Positions 8,940 through 17,437 of a stretch of 64,000 nucleotides of DNA are shown one piece after another. Position 1 is the first letter of the stretch; each line of letters opens with the position of its first letter. The stretch is taken from assembly GCF_009834765.1 (NCBI RefSeq), contig NZ_WVHP01000022.1, forward strand, positions 62,001-126,000, read 5' to 3'. A program made the position numbers and the translations under genes. The stretch comes from Saccharibacter sp. EH611 (GTDB taxonomy: Bacteria; Pseudomonadota; Alphaproteobacteria; Acetobacterales; Acetobacteraceae). The notes under the pieces were generated by a model. The model ran no database searches. It worked only from the letters and a program-made list of their open reading frames with translations, and was not told the origin of the DNA.

Positions 8940-10972
8940 GGCTGTGATAGAGGCGCATAGCGAGGAATGGGGTCAGCTTCAAGAAGAGTAGTCCAATGAC
9001 GGAGAATAAGCTGCAATTTTTTCAACACACGCTGAACATCACGGCATTCACGCGCCATGCGTTGCGTGCTGTTGAGATGGCTATGAGAGGGCTCGCCTGA
9101 AACAAGACGCGCACCGGCACAGAAACGCAAAGCCCCCGCTGGGCTTCTAAGAGCGCTATGGGCTACAGGCACGGGTTGGCCGAGGACGCAAAACAGGGAG
9201 GGTTCCTCATCAGGTTCGGAAATCCATGGGCTGAGATCGGCATTGAGCCAGCGATGGAGGCGGCGTGCGTCTTCGAGGGACAGCGGGTGGTTGGGTGTTG
9301 TCGGGTCACGGACGAGGAAGGATAGAATGGTTGGAATACCATCCCATAGAGGGTCATTGCCGAGGGATGGTGGGGGGATTAAGTCTATCTGCGGGATATG
9401 GTCTAAGGCTTGTTTGACATAATCCATAAAATGGTCAAGCCGCGCGCGGATGGTTTCATTGGAATGGGCGAAGAGCGCGTCCATTTCTGCCAAAGCGGCT
9501 TCCCACCGGAATGCGAGGCCAAGATTATACCCTTCGCTGAGGGCGCTTTCATCGGCATGATCGGGCCATTCTGAACGATGGCTGTAATGGCGCAGTCCGG
9601 TGGGAAGTGATGTATGGCGAAGCTGGTCAACAAGGAAGCTGGGGACAAGGAGCGCCCCGCAGAATGGAGGGCCGGTAAAGAATTTGGAGCCGGTCAGCAT
9701 CACCATCATGCCGCGTTGAACCCATTGCGTCATGCGGCTAGGGCTGACACGGGCCTGACACGCATCAACGACGACGGTGATATGCTCGCCGAGCTGTTCC
9801 ATAAGTTCGTCGACGATATGAATGGAGGGGGCGACCATGCCCGTTTTCGATTGATCTAAGCGATGAAGAAGAACATGTCGTCCCTTCTCTGCTTCTTGGA
9901 GAGCAATCTGGCGGCATTCTTGGTCAATCTCTTCACGTGTGCGGCTTTTTCCGTCTTCAGTGCGGATAGCAATGGGAATAAGCGTGATGTCTTGAGGGAA
10001 ACCGTTAATCGGTTCGCCTTTATGCACATGGTCTGTGCAGGCACTGTCGGAGGCAAAATGTCGCCCCTGTGCGGCGAGTGGTACGCCACTGCCTGTTTCA
10101 TCTGGGGCAATGAGTAAGGTGCTTATGGGGCGGGAGGTGCGTATTGCAACCAGACTTAAGGCGGCAAGCTCGCAATCCGTTCCAGAGGCGTTGACAATAA
10201 CTTGGTCAACAGGGAGGCCGATATGGCGGCCAATGCGTTCTCTGACGGATACAAGGCAGTGATGTTGGACATCGTGAGCGTTATGATTGGACAGAAGCGC
10301 TATCATCATGGCCCGGCGTGCTTTTTCGGCACCGCCAAAGCCTCTTTCAGATAAGGAGGAAGCGGTTGATGAGCCAAAAGAGACCGCCCAAGGGCGAGGG
10401 CGATGCGAGCATGCGTAACGGTTAAGCCCCGTTTTTGTATCGACAGCGAGGCGGGAATCCCCTCCTCCACCCATCAATGTTTCCGTTGGCGCGAGAAGAG
10501 ACCAGAGAGCCATAACGGTCTGAACAGCGTCGTGGCGTTCAGCTGCGCTGGGCAGTGCCTTATCAGGAAGAAAGGCGCAGAGATCGGCGATCCGATGCAA
10601 AAGAGCGTCTTTATCAGGATGAGCTGAAGCAAAAGGAGAGAGAAAGAGCGGAAGTGGACAGGCGTCAGCAACATCAAGCAAATGGAACTGTGCGGCAATG
10701 CGTGCGCTGGCAAAGCTGGCGACCATCGGGGGGATACCAGCCTCAATGAGATAAAAAAGCTCAATCCCGTAGCGGATCAAGGTTGGAGATAATGTGTCAA
10801 AGCGTGGACTAGAGCCGCCAAGATGCAGGATGGCACCATGGTCTGTGTAGCGTAAGGAAAGGCCCATTTTTAGGTGGAGGTCACAGTCAATCTGAAGGCC
10901 TTCTGACATGACGAGAAGATCCGGTCTTTGAAGAACCTTTCTCAGCCTGGCTTCCAGATCGTCACGCTGCAT
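8936..10972 (-). CDS. Large PLP-dependent fold-type-I protein with N-terminal extension
   Basis: 678 residues. A class-V aminotransferase-like core starts near residue 195. NASGTDCELAALSLVAI (261-277) resembles the phosphate-binding SGTEANE loop. VVVDACQARVSP (D403) fits the Asp that pairs with the pyridine nitrogen. MLTGSKFFTGPPFCGALLVP places the Schiff-base lysine at K430. Residues 1-190 are an extra, mostly helical domain I do not recognise, and residues 440-678 contain the usual small domain. Reaction unknown: it could be an aminotransferase, lyase or decarboxylase acting on an amino acid or amino sugar. It is the first gene of the minus-strand operon, with GGAAAGGA upstream of its ATG. 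It is divergent from rfbB across a 224 bp gap. Confidence 0.75.
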   Translation of the reverse strand: MQRDDLEARLRKVLQRPDLLVMSEGLQIDCDLHLKMGLSLRYTDHGAILHLGGSSPRFDTLSPTLIRYGIELFYLIEAGIPPMVASFASARIAAQFHLLDVADACPLPLFLSPFASAHPDKDALLHRIADLCAFLPDKALPSAAERHDAVQTVMALWSLLAPTETLMGGGGDSRLAVDTKTGLNRYACSHRPRPWAVSFGSSTASSLSERGFGGAEKARRAMMIALLSNHNAHDVQHHCLVSVRERIGRHIGLPVDQVIVNASGTDCELAALSLVAIRTSRPISTLLIAPDETGSGVPLAAQGRHFASDSACTDHVHKGEPINGFPQDITLIPIAIRTEDGKSRTREEIDQECRQIALQEAEKGRHVLLHRLDQSKTGMVAPSIHIVDELMEQLGEHITVVVDACQARVSPSRMTQWVQRGMMVMLTGSKFFTGPPFCGALLVPSFLVDQLRHTSLPTGLRHYSHRSEWPDHADESALSEGYNLGLAFRWEAALAEMDALFAHSNETIRARLDHFMDYVKQALDHIPQIDLIPPPSLGNDPLWDGIPTILSFLVRDPTTPNHPLSLEDARRLHRWLNADLSPWISEPDEEPSLFCVLGQPVPVAHSALRSPAGALRFCAGARLVSGEPSHSHLNSTQRMARECRDVQRVLKKLQLILRHWTTLLEADPIPRYAPLSQP

Positions 10973-11165
10973 GTTCTGTCCTTTCCATCAATACTGGAGG
11001 CCCTTTTACCACTATCTCTCTAATCTCAAAGGGTGTTCTGGTCTGTGGTTCAAACTGTATAAGGTATGAGCGGCTTGAATTCGTTATCAGGGTTGCTTTT
11101 CTTATAGAGGGGATGGCGTTAATATAGTGCCATACGAACACAGTATTGATGCTAGTAACCAGTAA

Positions 11166-11196
11166 GGGGGAAACCCCTGCAAGGCGGGGGATAGGT
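11166..11196 (+). promoter_or_regulatory. G/C-block leader before rfbB with alternative pairings
   Basis: Just upstream of rfbB, GGGGG (11166-11170), CCCC (11174-11177) and GGGGG (11186-11190) lie in sequence, the last 6 bases before the ATG in ribosome-binding position. The CCCC block can pair with either G block, so a hairpin that frees or hides the ribosome binding region is possible. This is by-eye pairing only. No known riboswitch class is recognised, and the rest of the 224 bp PLP-rfbB gap shows nothing I can name with confidence. Confidence 0.3.
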
Positions 11197-12252
11197 ATGC
11201 GAATTCTATTGACGGGTGGGTGTGGTTTTATTGGCTCGGCCGTGGTGCGTCATCTGATTGAGTATACGGCCCACCATGTTCTCAATGTTGACTGCATGAC
11301 CTATGCAGCATCAGCTGAAAACCTGTCAGATCTTGCGTCTAACGCACGTTATACGCACTCATTGACCGATATTAGGGACGGTGCTGCTCTTCGGCGGGTT
11401 TTTGCTGAGTATCAGCCTGAGGCGGTGATGCATTTGGCGGCGGAAAGCCATGTTGACCGCTCTATTGATGGGCCGGATGCTTTTGTACAAACAAATGTAA
11501 TGGGCACTTATACGCTTTTAGAAGCAGCGCGTGGCTACTGGCATGCCCTCCCTGTGGAGAAGAAAGAGGCGTTTCGTTTCCTGCATATTTCGACTGATGA
11601 GGTCTTTGGACATCTCAGCAAAGAAGATCCTCCCTTCACTGAAGAAACGCCTTATGATCCACGAAGTCCTTATTCTGCGACAAAGGCAGCATCAGATCAT
11701 CTTGTGAGGGCGTGGCATAGCACCTACGGGATGCCAACTTTTGTGACGAATACGACCAATAATTATGGCCCGCGACATTTCCCGGAAAAGCTTGTCCCCC
11801 TTATGATCATCAAAGCGCTCAAGAGGGAGCGTTTGCCCGTTTATGGTCAGGGACAAAACATTCGGGATTGGTTATATGTGGAAGATCACGCTGAGGCGCT
11901 TGTCCGTGCGGTGGAGCGTGGTGTTCCCGGTCAGACTTATGCGATTGGCGCACGTCAACCTCATACAAATCTAGACGTCGTGCGTAAAATTTGTGCTATT
12001 GTTGACGAGTTGCGGCCTGACCATTTAGAGCCGCGTGAGCGTTTGATAGACTTTGTTTCGGATCGTCCTGGTCATGATTTTCGTTATGAGATTGACCCCT
12101 CTCATGCAAAGCGGAGCCTGGATTGGACGGCAACGCATTCACTTGACGCTGGGCTGAGAAAAACGGTTCAGTGGTATATTGATCATCAGTCCTGGTGGCA
12201 GATGATTATGGATCAGCGCTATAATGGCCAACGTCTGGGAAAGGGATCATGA
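11197..12252 (+). CDS. rfbB: dTDP-glucose 4,6-dehydratase
   Basis: Second enzyme of dTDP-L-rhamnose synthesis, converting dTDP-glucose to dTDP-4-keto-6-deoxyglucose with bound NAD. 351 residues in the extended SDR fold: [14 protein letters not shown] at the N-terminus binds [18 protein letters not shown] follows, then [10 protein letters not shown] (Thr/Asp/Glu catalytic group) and [12 protein letters not shown] (Tyr-x3-Lys). [17 protein letters not shown] is highly typical of RfbB. An in-frame ATG at 11146 exists, but the conserved start [13 protein letters not shown] at 11197 has a GGGGGA upstream and is preferred. It overlaps rfbA in an ATGA and leads the rfbBACD operon. Confidence 0.95.
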   Translation: MRILLTGGCGFIGSAVVRHLIEYTAHHVLNVDCMTYAASAENLSDLASNARYTHSLTDIRDGAALRRVFAEYQPEAVMHLAAESHVDRSIDGPDAFVQTNVMGTYTLLEAARGYWHALPVEKKEAFRFLHISTDEVFGHLSKEDPPFTEETPYDPRSPYSATKAASDHLVRAWHSTYGMPTFVTNTTNNYGPRHFPEKLVPLMIIKALKRERLPVYGQGQNIRDWLYVEDHAEALVRAVERGVPGQTYAIGARQPHTNLDVVRKICAIVDELRPDHLEPRERLIDFVSDRPGHDFRYEIDPSHAKRSLDWTATHSLDAGLRKTVQWYIDHQSWWQMIMDQRYNGQRLGKGS

Positions 12253-13178
12253 CAGAACTTGCTCCGCATGCAGCCCCGCATACAAAGGGTATTCTTCTCT
12301 CCGGCGGGTCTGGGACACGTCTTTATCCCATGACGCAGGCTGCCTCTAAGCAGCTTTTGCCTGTTTATGATAAACCGATGATCTTTTACCCGTTATCAAC
12401 GCTGATTTTGGCGGGAATACGGGAGATTATGGTGATTACCACCCCGGCGGATATGCCTCAATTTCAGCGGCTTCTAGGGGATGGGTCGGCTTTTGGTGTT
12501 GAGTTTACCTACCGGGTTCAGCAACGCCCAGAAGGGATTGCGCAGGCTTTTCTTATTGCCGAGGATTGGCTCAAGGGTTCCCATTGTGCGTTGGCCTTGG
12601 GTGATAACCTGATCTTTGCCGACCGGTTGGAGTTTATGTTGCTTAATGCAACACGGCGTCAGCGTGGCGCTACGGTCTTCTCTTATCAAGTACGTGACCC
12701 CGAACGGTATGGGGTGGTGACATTTGATGAGCAGGGTAAAGCGCTTGATATTGTTGAAAAACCTGAAGAGCCGGAGTCAAACTGGGCGGTAACAGGGCTC
12801 TATTTCTACGATGATCGCGTGTGTGAGATGGCCCATAAAGTGACACCGAGCCCACGTGGTGAGCTTGAAATTACCGACCTGAACCGTATGTACCTTGCAG
12901 AGGGTACGTTGCACGTGGATCATCTGGATCGCGGTTGTGCGTGGCTTGATGCGGGAACGCCGGATAGCTTGATGCAAGCTGGGACGTTTGTGCAGGCTAT
13001 TCAATCGCGACAAGGCTTATTGGTGGGATCACCGACGGAGGCTGCTTTCCGTATGGGCTTTCTCTCTGCAGAGAAGCTGCGTGAACGTGGGCAAAGTATG
13101 GCTAAAACAGAACTTGGGCGGATGTTGCTGAATGTCGCTGAGGGGAATAAACGCCCCCTAAAACGTAAAAAATCATAA
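12249..13178 (+). CDS. rfbA: Glucose-1-phosphate thymidylyltransferase
   Basis: First step of dTDP-L-rhamnose synthesis: dTTP plus glucose-1-phosphate gives dTDP-glucose. 309 residues. The nucleotidyltransferase signature [31 protein letters not shown] is near the N-terminus (the G-G-x-G-T-R loop and the lysine that contacts the phosphate), followed by LALGDNLIF (metal-binding Asp), [20 protein letters not shown] and [14 protein letters not shown]. There is a short extra N-terminal tail ([12 protein letters not shown]). It is coupled to rfbB by a 4 bp overlap, with 16 bases to rfbC. Confidence 0.96.
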   Translation: MTELAPHAAPHTKGILLSGGSGTRLYPMTQAASKQLLPVYDKPMIFYPLSTLILAGIREIMVITTPADMPQFQRLLGDGSAFGVEFTYRVQQRPEGIAQAFLIAEDWLKGSHCALALGDNLIFADRLEFMLLNATRRQRGATVFSYQVRDPERYGVVTFDEQGKALDIVEKPEEPESNWAVTGLYFYDDRVCEMAHKVTPSPRGELEITDLNRMYLAEGTLHVDHLDRGCAWLDAGTPDSLMQAGTFVQAIQSRQGLLVGSPTEAAFRMGFLSAEKLRERGQSMAKTELGRMLLNVAEGNKRPLKRKKS

Positions 13179-13194
13179 TCAGGAGGCCATCATT

Positions 13195-13758
13195 ATGGAT
13201 GTTACCCCTCTTTCTCTTCCAGATGTCTTATTGATTACACCACGACGTTTTGAAGATAATCGTGGTTTCTTCTCTGAAACGTATAATCAAAATACCCTTA
13301 AAGAGATTGGTATTACCGCACCTTTTGTGCAGGATAATCAGAGCTTGTCGCGTCAAAAAGGCGTCGTGCGTGGTCTGCATTGCCAGCTTGAGCCTTACGC
13401 ACAAGGGAAGCTCATCCGGGCAACACGAGGGGCTATATGGGATGTCGCGGTGGATGCACGGACGGGTTCCCCAACCTACGGGAAATGGGCTGGTGCTGAG
13501 CTTTCTGCTGAAAACTGGTCTCAGCTCTGGGTGCCGCCGGGCTTTTTGCATGGCTTTGTGACATTAGAAGAAAATACGGAAGTGCAGTACAAGTGCACGT
13601 CGTTCTACAATAAAGACTCTGAGCGCGGCGTTAAGTGGGACTGCGCTGAGATCGGCATTGAATGGCCGATCTCAGCTGATGAGGCGGTTCTATCAGAAAA
13701 AGACCTCGCCTCTCCGTCCTTCTCTGCCGCTCAAGGGTGGTTTTCCTATAAAGGGTGA
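13195..13758 (+). CDS. rfbC: dTDP-4-dehydrorhamnose 3,5-epimerase
   Basis: Third step of dTDP-L-rhamnose synthesis: epimerises C3 and C5 of the 4-keto sugar, with no cofactor. 187 residues, the standard length. A cupin fold with RFEDNRGFFSETYN (substrate contacts), QDNQSLSRQKGVVRGLHCQ (catalytic His in RGLHCQ), DVAVDARTGSPTYGKW (catalytic Asp) and LWVPPGFLHGFVTLEE. An AGGAGG upstream of the ATG is a strong ribosome binding site. Its stop lies 5 bases before the preferred rfbD start. Confidence 0.96.
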   Translation: MDVTPLSLPDVLLITPRRFEDNRGFFSETYNQNTLKEIGITAPFVQDNQSLSRQKGVVRGLHCQLEPYAQGKLIRATRGAIWDVAVDARTGSPTYGKWAGAELSAENWSQLWVPPGFLHGFVTLEENTEVQYKCTSFYNKDSERGVKWDCAEIGIEWPISADEAVLSEKDLASPSFSAAQGWFSYKG

Positions 13759-13763
13759 GTGTC

Positions 13764-14654
13764 ATGACCGTTTCTTCCCCTCTTCTGGTGGTCGGTAAAA
13801 ACGGCCAGCTTGCGACATCGCTGCGTCATTTTGGCGGAGAGGCCGTTACCTGCGTTGGGCGGCCTGAGATTGATCTAGACCATCCGGAAAAATTTGCGGC
13901 CCTACTTGATCGTCTCAAGCCTTCCTTTGTGGTGAATGCAGCGGCGTGGACGGCTGTGGATGCCGCAGAAGAGGAGGAAGACGCGGCAGATCGTGCTAAC
14001 CATACGGGGCCAGCCCGTTTGGCGGAGGAATGTGCACGTCGTGATATTCCTTTCCTTCATGTGTCGACGGACTATGTGTTCAATGGCAAAAAGGGCCAGC
14101 CTTACACGGAGGAAGACCCTATCTGCCCAGAGAGTGCCTATGGTCGGACGAAAGCGGCTGGTGAACGAGCTATTTTAGCGACTGAGGGGAAAAATATCAT
14201 CCTGCGGACTGCTTGGGTTTATTCCCCCTATGGGAAGAATTTTGTGAAGACGATGTTGGCGCTGGGCACAAAGCACCCTGAGCTTCGTGTTGTTGGAGAC
14301 CAACAAGGCAATCCGACCAGTTCGGACGATCTCGCCCAAGCGATTTTGGCGATTGTTGGGACTGTCAAACGCACCGGGTGGAAGCCTTCTTATGGAGGGA
14401 TCTTCCATGCGACAGGCGGAGGGGATGCGGCGACATGGTTTGAGCTGGCACAGGCGACGCTTGAATGTGCCGAAGTTTACGGTCAGAAAATGCCCAAGAT
14501 GACCGCTATCGGCACGAAGGATTGGCCAACCCCCGCCCCTCGCCCCGCAGATTCACGGCTCGATAACAGCAAATTGGCACACACATTTGGTGTGACATTG
14601 CCAGATTGGCGGGCAACATTGGCCCAGACGGTCAAGCAGCTAAAGCAGCATTAA
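13764..14654 (+). CDS. rfbD: dTDP-4-dehydrorhamnose reductase
   Basis: Last step of dTDP-L-rhamnose synthesis: NAD(P)H reduction of dTDP-4-keto-L-rhamnose. 296 residues from ATG 13764. VVGKNGQLATSLRHF is the Rossmann G-x-x-G-Q-L motif. VNAAAWTAVDAAEEEED, HVSTDYVFNGKKGQPYTEED and YGRTKAAGERAI (Tyr-x3-Lys) follow, and RTAWVYSPYGKNFVKTML is strongly RfbD-like. A GTG at 13755 overlapping the rfbC stop is also in frame, but the ATG has GGGTGAG at better spacing. It completes the rfbBACD operon. A 48-codon ORF follows 4 bases later. Confidence 0.96.
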   Translation: MTVSSPLLVVGKNGQLATSLRHFGGEAVTCVGRPEIDLDHPEKFAALLDRLKPSFVVNAAAWTAVDAAEEEEDAADRANHTGPARLAEECARRDIPFLHVSTDYVFNGKKGQPYTEEDPICPESAYGRTKAAGERAILATEGKNIILRTAWVYSPYGKNFVKTMLALGTKHPELRVVGDQQGNPTSSDDLAQAILAIVGTVKRTGWKPSYGGIFHATGGGDAATWFELAQATLECAEVYGQKMPKMTAIGTKDWPTPAPRPADSRLDNSKLAHTFGVTLPDWRATLAQTVKQLKQH

Positions 14655-14658
14655 GGCG

Positions 14659-14805
14659 ATGAATCTTCGTTTTTGGAAGCGGCCGAAAAAAGACCCAAGC
14701 GCCGTGCCAGTTGTGGACATGAAGTTTTTGATTATCCTTCATGTCCTAATGCTCAGCTTTATTGCCTTTATCCATTGGAAGGTATCGACCATGCATGACT
14801 TCTAG
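14659..14805 (+). CDS. Small single-pass membrane peptide (48 aa) at the end of the rfb operon
   Basis: An ORF of 48 codons starting ATGAATCTTCGT, 4 bases after the rfbD stop, with TTAAGGCG as ribosome binding site. The product has a very basic N-terminus (MNLRFWKRPKKDP), a short linker, then one hydrophobic helix (KFLIILHVLMLSFIAFIHW, residues 22-40) and a short tail ending MHDF, so it would sit in the inner membrane with its N-terminus probably inside. I know no family for it. Its stop overlaps the convergent znuB stop by 4 bases. Position and ribosome binding site argue that it is real. A chance ORF cannot be excluded. Confidence 0.6.
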   Translation: MNLRFWKRPKKDPSAVPVVDMKFLIILHVLMLSFIAFIHWKVSTMHDF

Positions 14806-15626
14806 AGAAGTCTGCGTGTCTGGCGTAAGTGCTGGATGATGCTGGCGCTGATATAAAGCGCTACAGCTCCGATCCCGATCCAGAAAGCCACTGGGGCATC
14901 CGTATACCAAGAGAGGATAAGCCCACCCCAGGAAAGGCAGAGGGCGCTGACGAGAGAGAAAAGAAGGCCCTTTGTTGGGGAGAGCTCAAGGCGAAGGGCG
15001 GCAGATGCCGGGCCGATCATTAAACTAAAAGAGAGTAACGCGCCTGCGACTTCTGAGCATGCTGCAGTAGCAAAAGCGGCGAGCATCATAAAAAGCCGCG
15101 ACAACAAAGTGATGGGGACGCCGCGTGCTTGAGCAAGGTCAGGCGCAATGCTGCTAAAGAGCAGAGGGCGGCCAATGATTCCGAGCACGCTTATACAGAA
15201 GATGAGAATGCCCCCCAAAGAGAAAAGGGTGTGGGCGCTTAAGCCGAGCACGTCGCCAAAGAGTAATGTAGAGGCCTGATTAGAGGCGCTATTTGCCATA
15301 TGAAGGCACCAAACACCAATACCTAAGCTGGCGGCCAAAACGAGCCCTGTCATGCTTTCGCGACGAATAGGCGCGAAGGTGCCCCCCTCTCCCTTGCTTT
15401 CTTGGGCCATAAGCAGTCCAGCGATGAGGCTGGAGCCCATCATCCCCCATAAAGGAGCGATCCCTAGCCAGATAGCAGCGGCCGCTCCGCTAAAGCCAAT
15501 ATGAGGCAGGGCATGGGCAGCGAATGCTTGCCGGCGGAGTAACATAAACCAGCCGATGGGGCCTGCAAGAAGGGAGACGAGCAAACAGCCAACAAAGGCA
15601 TGTTGCATAAAGGGGAAGTCAAACAT
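14802..15626 (-). CDS. znuB: Zinc ABC transporter permease
   Basis: Inner-membrane permease of a metal-type (ABC-3 family) importer. 274 residues with about eight hydrophobic helices: MFDFPFMQHAFVGCLLVSLLAGPIGWFMLLRRQAF at the N-terminus, HIGFSGAAAAIWLG, and the typical C-terminal SFSLMIGPASAALRL. I start it at ATG 15626, preceded by GAGGGG and overlapping the znuC stop by 8 bases. A longer reading from 15686 would run through the end of znuC. The neighbouring Zur-type operator argues for zinc rather than manganese. Confidence 0.9.
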   Translation of the reverse strand: MFDFPFMQHAFVGCLLVSLLAGPIGWFMLLRRQAFAAHALPHIGFSGAAAAIWLGIAPLWGMMGSSLIAGLLMAQESKGEGGTFAPIRRESMTGLVLAASLGIGVWCLHMANSASNQASTLLFGDVLGLSAHTLFSLGGILIFCISVLGIIGRPLLFSSIAPDLAQARGVPITLLSRLFMMLAAFATAACSEVAGALLSFSLMIGPASAALRLELSPTKGLLFSLVSALCLSWGGLILSWYTDAPVAFWIGIGAVALYISASIIQHLRQTRRLL

Positions 15627-16278
15627 GGAGCTGCCCCTCTTCAAGCCAAATTTCGTGAGCGGGGCATGAAAAATCATCTGCTTCAAGCGCGCTATGCGCC
15701 GTCATGAGCAAGGCAATACCGTAACGGTTATAGAGCTCAGAAAAGAGGATTCTATTGGCGTTACGAGCTTGTGGGTCAAGGGCTGCGAGCGGTTCATCAA
15801 GAATGAGCAGACGTGGCTGATGGGCTAAAGCTTGAGCCAGAGCCACCCGTTGCCGCTCTCCACCTGAGAGCACGCCTAATGGGCGGTCTGCTAGATGGGC
15901 CGCTCCTGTGATGGTCAAGAGACGTAAGGCTTCGCGGCGTGGTGCACGTGACCATGAAAGCCCCCAATTTTTTCCGGAAATACAGGCGATGACGTGGCTG
16001 ATGACGGGTAACATCGGAGCGTGTTGTCCGGCTTTCTGAGGCATGTAGCCAATAAGGTGTCGGGCTTGCTTGGGAGGTTTATGGTCAAGCAAGAGGGTAC
16101 CAGTCTGGAGGGGGATAAGCCCAAGAATGGCGCGGAGAAAGCTGGTTTTCCCAACGCCATTAGCCCCACGTAAAATGGTAATCCCGTTTAGGGGGAGGTC
16201 AAAATCGGCATTATTGAGAACGGTACACGGCCCCACTTGGAGTAAAAGCTTACGGCCAACGAGACAGGGTGTGATCAT
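15619..16278 (-). CDS. znuC: Zinc ABC transporter ATP-binding protein
   Basis: 219-residue ATPase of the zinc importer. Walker A is GANGVGKTS (about residues 39-47), the Q-loop YMPQKAGQ, the ABC signature LSGGERQRVALAQALA, Walker B LLILDEPLAALD and the H-loop LLMTAHS. All motifs needed for ATP hydrolysis are present. It is shorter than E. coli ZnuC, lacking the C-terminal extension, which is common. It overlaps znuA by 4 bases and znuB by 8, so all three are one operon. Confidence 0.9.
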   Translation of the reverse strand: MITPCLVGRKLLLQVGPCTVLNNADFDLPLNGITILRGANGVGKTSFLRAILGLIPLQTGTLLLDHKPPKQARHLIGYMPQKAGQHAPMLPVISHVIACISGKNWGLSWSRAPRREALRLLTITGAAHLADRPLGVLSGGERQRVALAQALAHQPRLLILDEPLAALDPQARNANRILFSELYNRYGIALLMTAHSALEADDFSCPAHEIWLEEGQLHV

Positions 16279-17162
16279 GGTGTGGACTGTGATAAGGCGC
16301 GATCAATGGGATCCAGAATCGTGCTCATCCATTCAGCCCATGACAAGCCGGAAGGAAGCGTTTCGCCCAGACGTAGAACCGGCACAGAATGCGTTTGCGC
16401 TAGAGAAACCAGCCTGTCTATTTGTGGTGAGGTAACCGTTGGATTGACGAGCAAAAACCGTACTGTTTTTTGGGTGATCGCGCCCTCAAGTGCAGCGGTT
16501 TCGCGTGGGGAGACGCCAGAATCGTTCATAATGGCGTGTGCCCAGCTTTGGTCAACGACGTGTAGTCCAGCACGGTGGAGAAGACGCTCCCCTGCGGGCT
16601 CTGTTACAGCGATGGCCTGGCCATGAAAGCGGGCGTTAAGAGACGCTAAATGCTGTGTAATTGCGTCATAATGGCGCTGGAACGTGTTTAACCGTGCTTC
16701 AATGGCGGCCTTATGGTCAGGCGCTTGTGAGATGAGCCAGTGAGCAAAATGCTCTCCAAAGTGATAAACTGTGTCTGGGTCGAAGAAGAGATGCGGGTCA
16801 TCACCTTCTTTCCAAGAAGGCGCATAATCCGTTGCGACCATACGTAGCGGTGTGTTTTCTGAAAGAGGAAGCGCCCAATCATCATAGGTTGCGCCATTGA
16901 TCAGTGCAGCGTCAGCTTGTGCCAGTTGACGGGCCATAGAGGGTGTAGGGTGCAGATGGTGAGGGTCTAAATCTTGGCTGGTAATGAGGGCCTGCGTGGT
17001 GACACTCTCCCCGCCAATGTCTTGGGCAATACGGCACCAAACGCTTTCAACACAGACAATATGACGCGGAGCTGCATGAGCGACTGAAGAGGAGAAGCTC
17101 ATGAAGGCCCATACGCTCAGTGCGAAAATGGTCTGTAAGCCGCCATGGCGCAAAGAACGCAT
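16275..17162 (-). CDS. znuA: Zinc ABC transporter substrate-binding protein
   Basis: 295-residue periplasmic metal-binding protein. The signal peptide runs from basic MRSLRHGG through a hydrophobic stretch to AHA-A (about residue 31). The cluster A-I fold is indicated by SQDLDPHHLHPTPSMARQLAQAD (metal-ligand His), DPHLFFDPDTVYHFGEHFA and AVTEPAGERLLHRAGL. There is no long His-rich loop, only HHLH and DPHLFFD. The start has AAGGGG 6 bases upstream. It is first in the znuACB operon, and a 23 bp Zur-type palindrome lies 28-50 bases before the start codon. Confidence 0.9.
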   Translation of the reverse strand: MRSLRHGGLQTIFALSVWAFMSFSSSVAHAAPRHIVCVESVWCRIAQDIGGESVTTQALITSQDLDPHHLHPTPSMARQLAQADAALINGATYDDWALPLSENTPLRMVATDYAPSWKEGDDPHLFFDPDTVYHFGEHFAHWLISQAPDHKAAIEARLNTFQRHYDAITQHLASLNARFHGQAIAVTEPAGERLLHRAGLHVVDQSWAHAIMNDSGVSPRETAALEGAITQKTVRFLLVNPTVTSPQIDRLVSLAQTHSVPVLRLGETLPSGLSWAEWMSTILDPIDRALSQSTP

Positions 17163-17189
17163 GAAAACCCCTTCAGTTCCGGTTATAGG

Positions 17190-17212
17190 TCAATGTTATA
17201 TGGTAACATTGA
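17190..17212. promoter_or_regulatory. Zur-type operator upstream of znuA
   Basis: Perfect inverted repeat with 9 bp arms, TCAATGTTA and TAACATTGA, around a 5 bp centre TATGG. The core GTTATATGGTAAC closely resembles known proteobacterial Zur boxes (GTTATA-x-TATAAC type). It lies 28-50 bases upstream of the znuA ATG, where a bound repressor would block the promoter. No zur gene is in the window. Confidence 0.8.
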
Positions 17213-17291
17213 TCAACACAGAAAAGCTACTGCTTCAAGAAAGGAAGCGGTGAGAAAGAATTTTCTGGAGGGTAATTTCCTTAAAAGGAAA

Positions 17292-17367
17292 TGGTGGAGC
17301 CAATCGGGATCGAACCGACGACCTCCTGAATGCCATTCAGGCGCTCTCCCAACTGAGCTATGGCCCC
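17292..17367 (-). tRNA. tRNA-Ala (anticodon GGC)
   Basis: 76 nt on the minus strand. Acceptor GGGGCCA/TGGCTCC, D arm AGCTCAGTTGGGAGAGC, anticodon stem CCTGA/TCAGG with loop ATGGCAT (anticodon GGC), T arm GTCGGTTCGATCCCGAT. CCA is encoded (17292-17294). Confidence 0.97.
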
Positions 17368-17437
17368 ACGATAGCGCGACTAAAATCGCGCGTGTGCAGC
17401 CTCTATATCGAGTCTGCACAATGCTGGCAAGAGCAAA

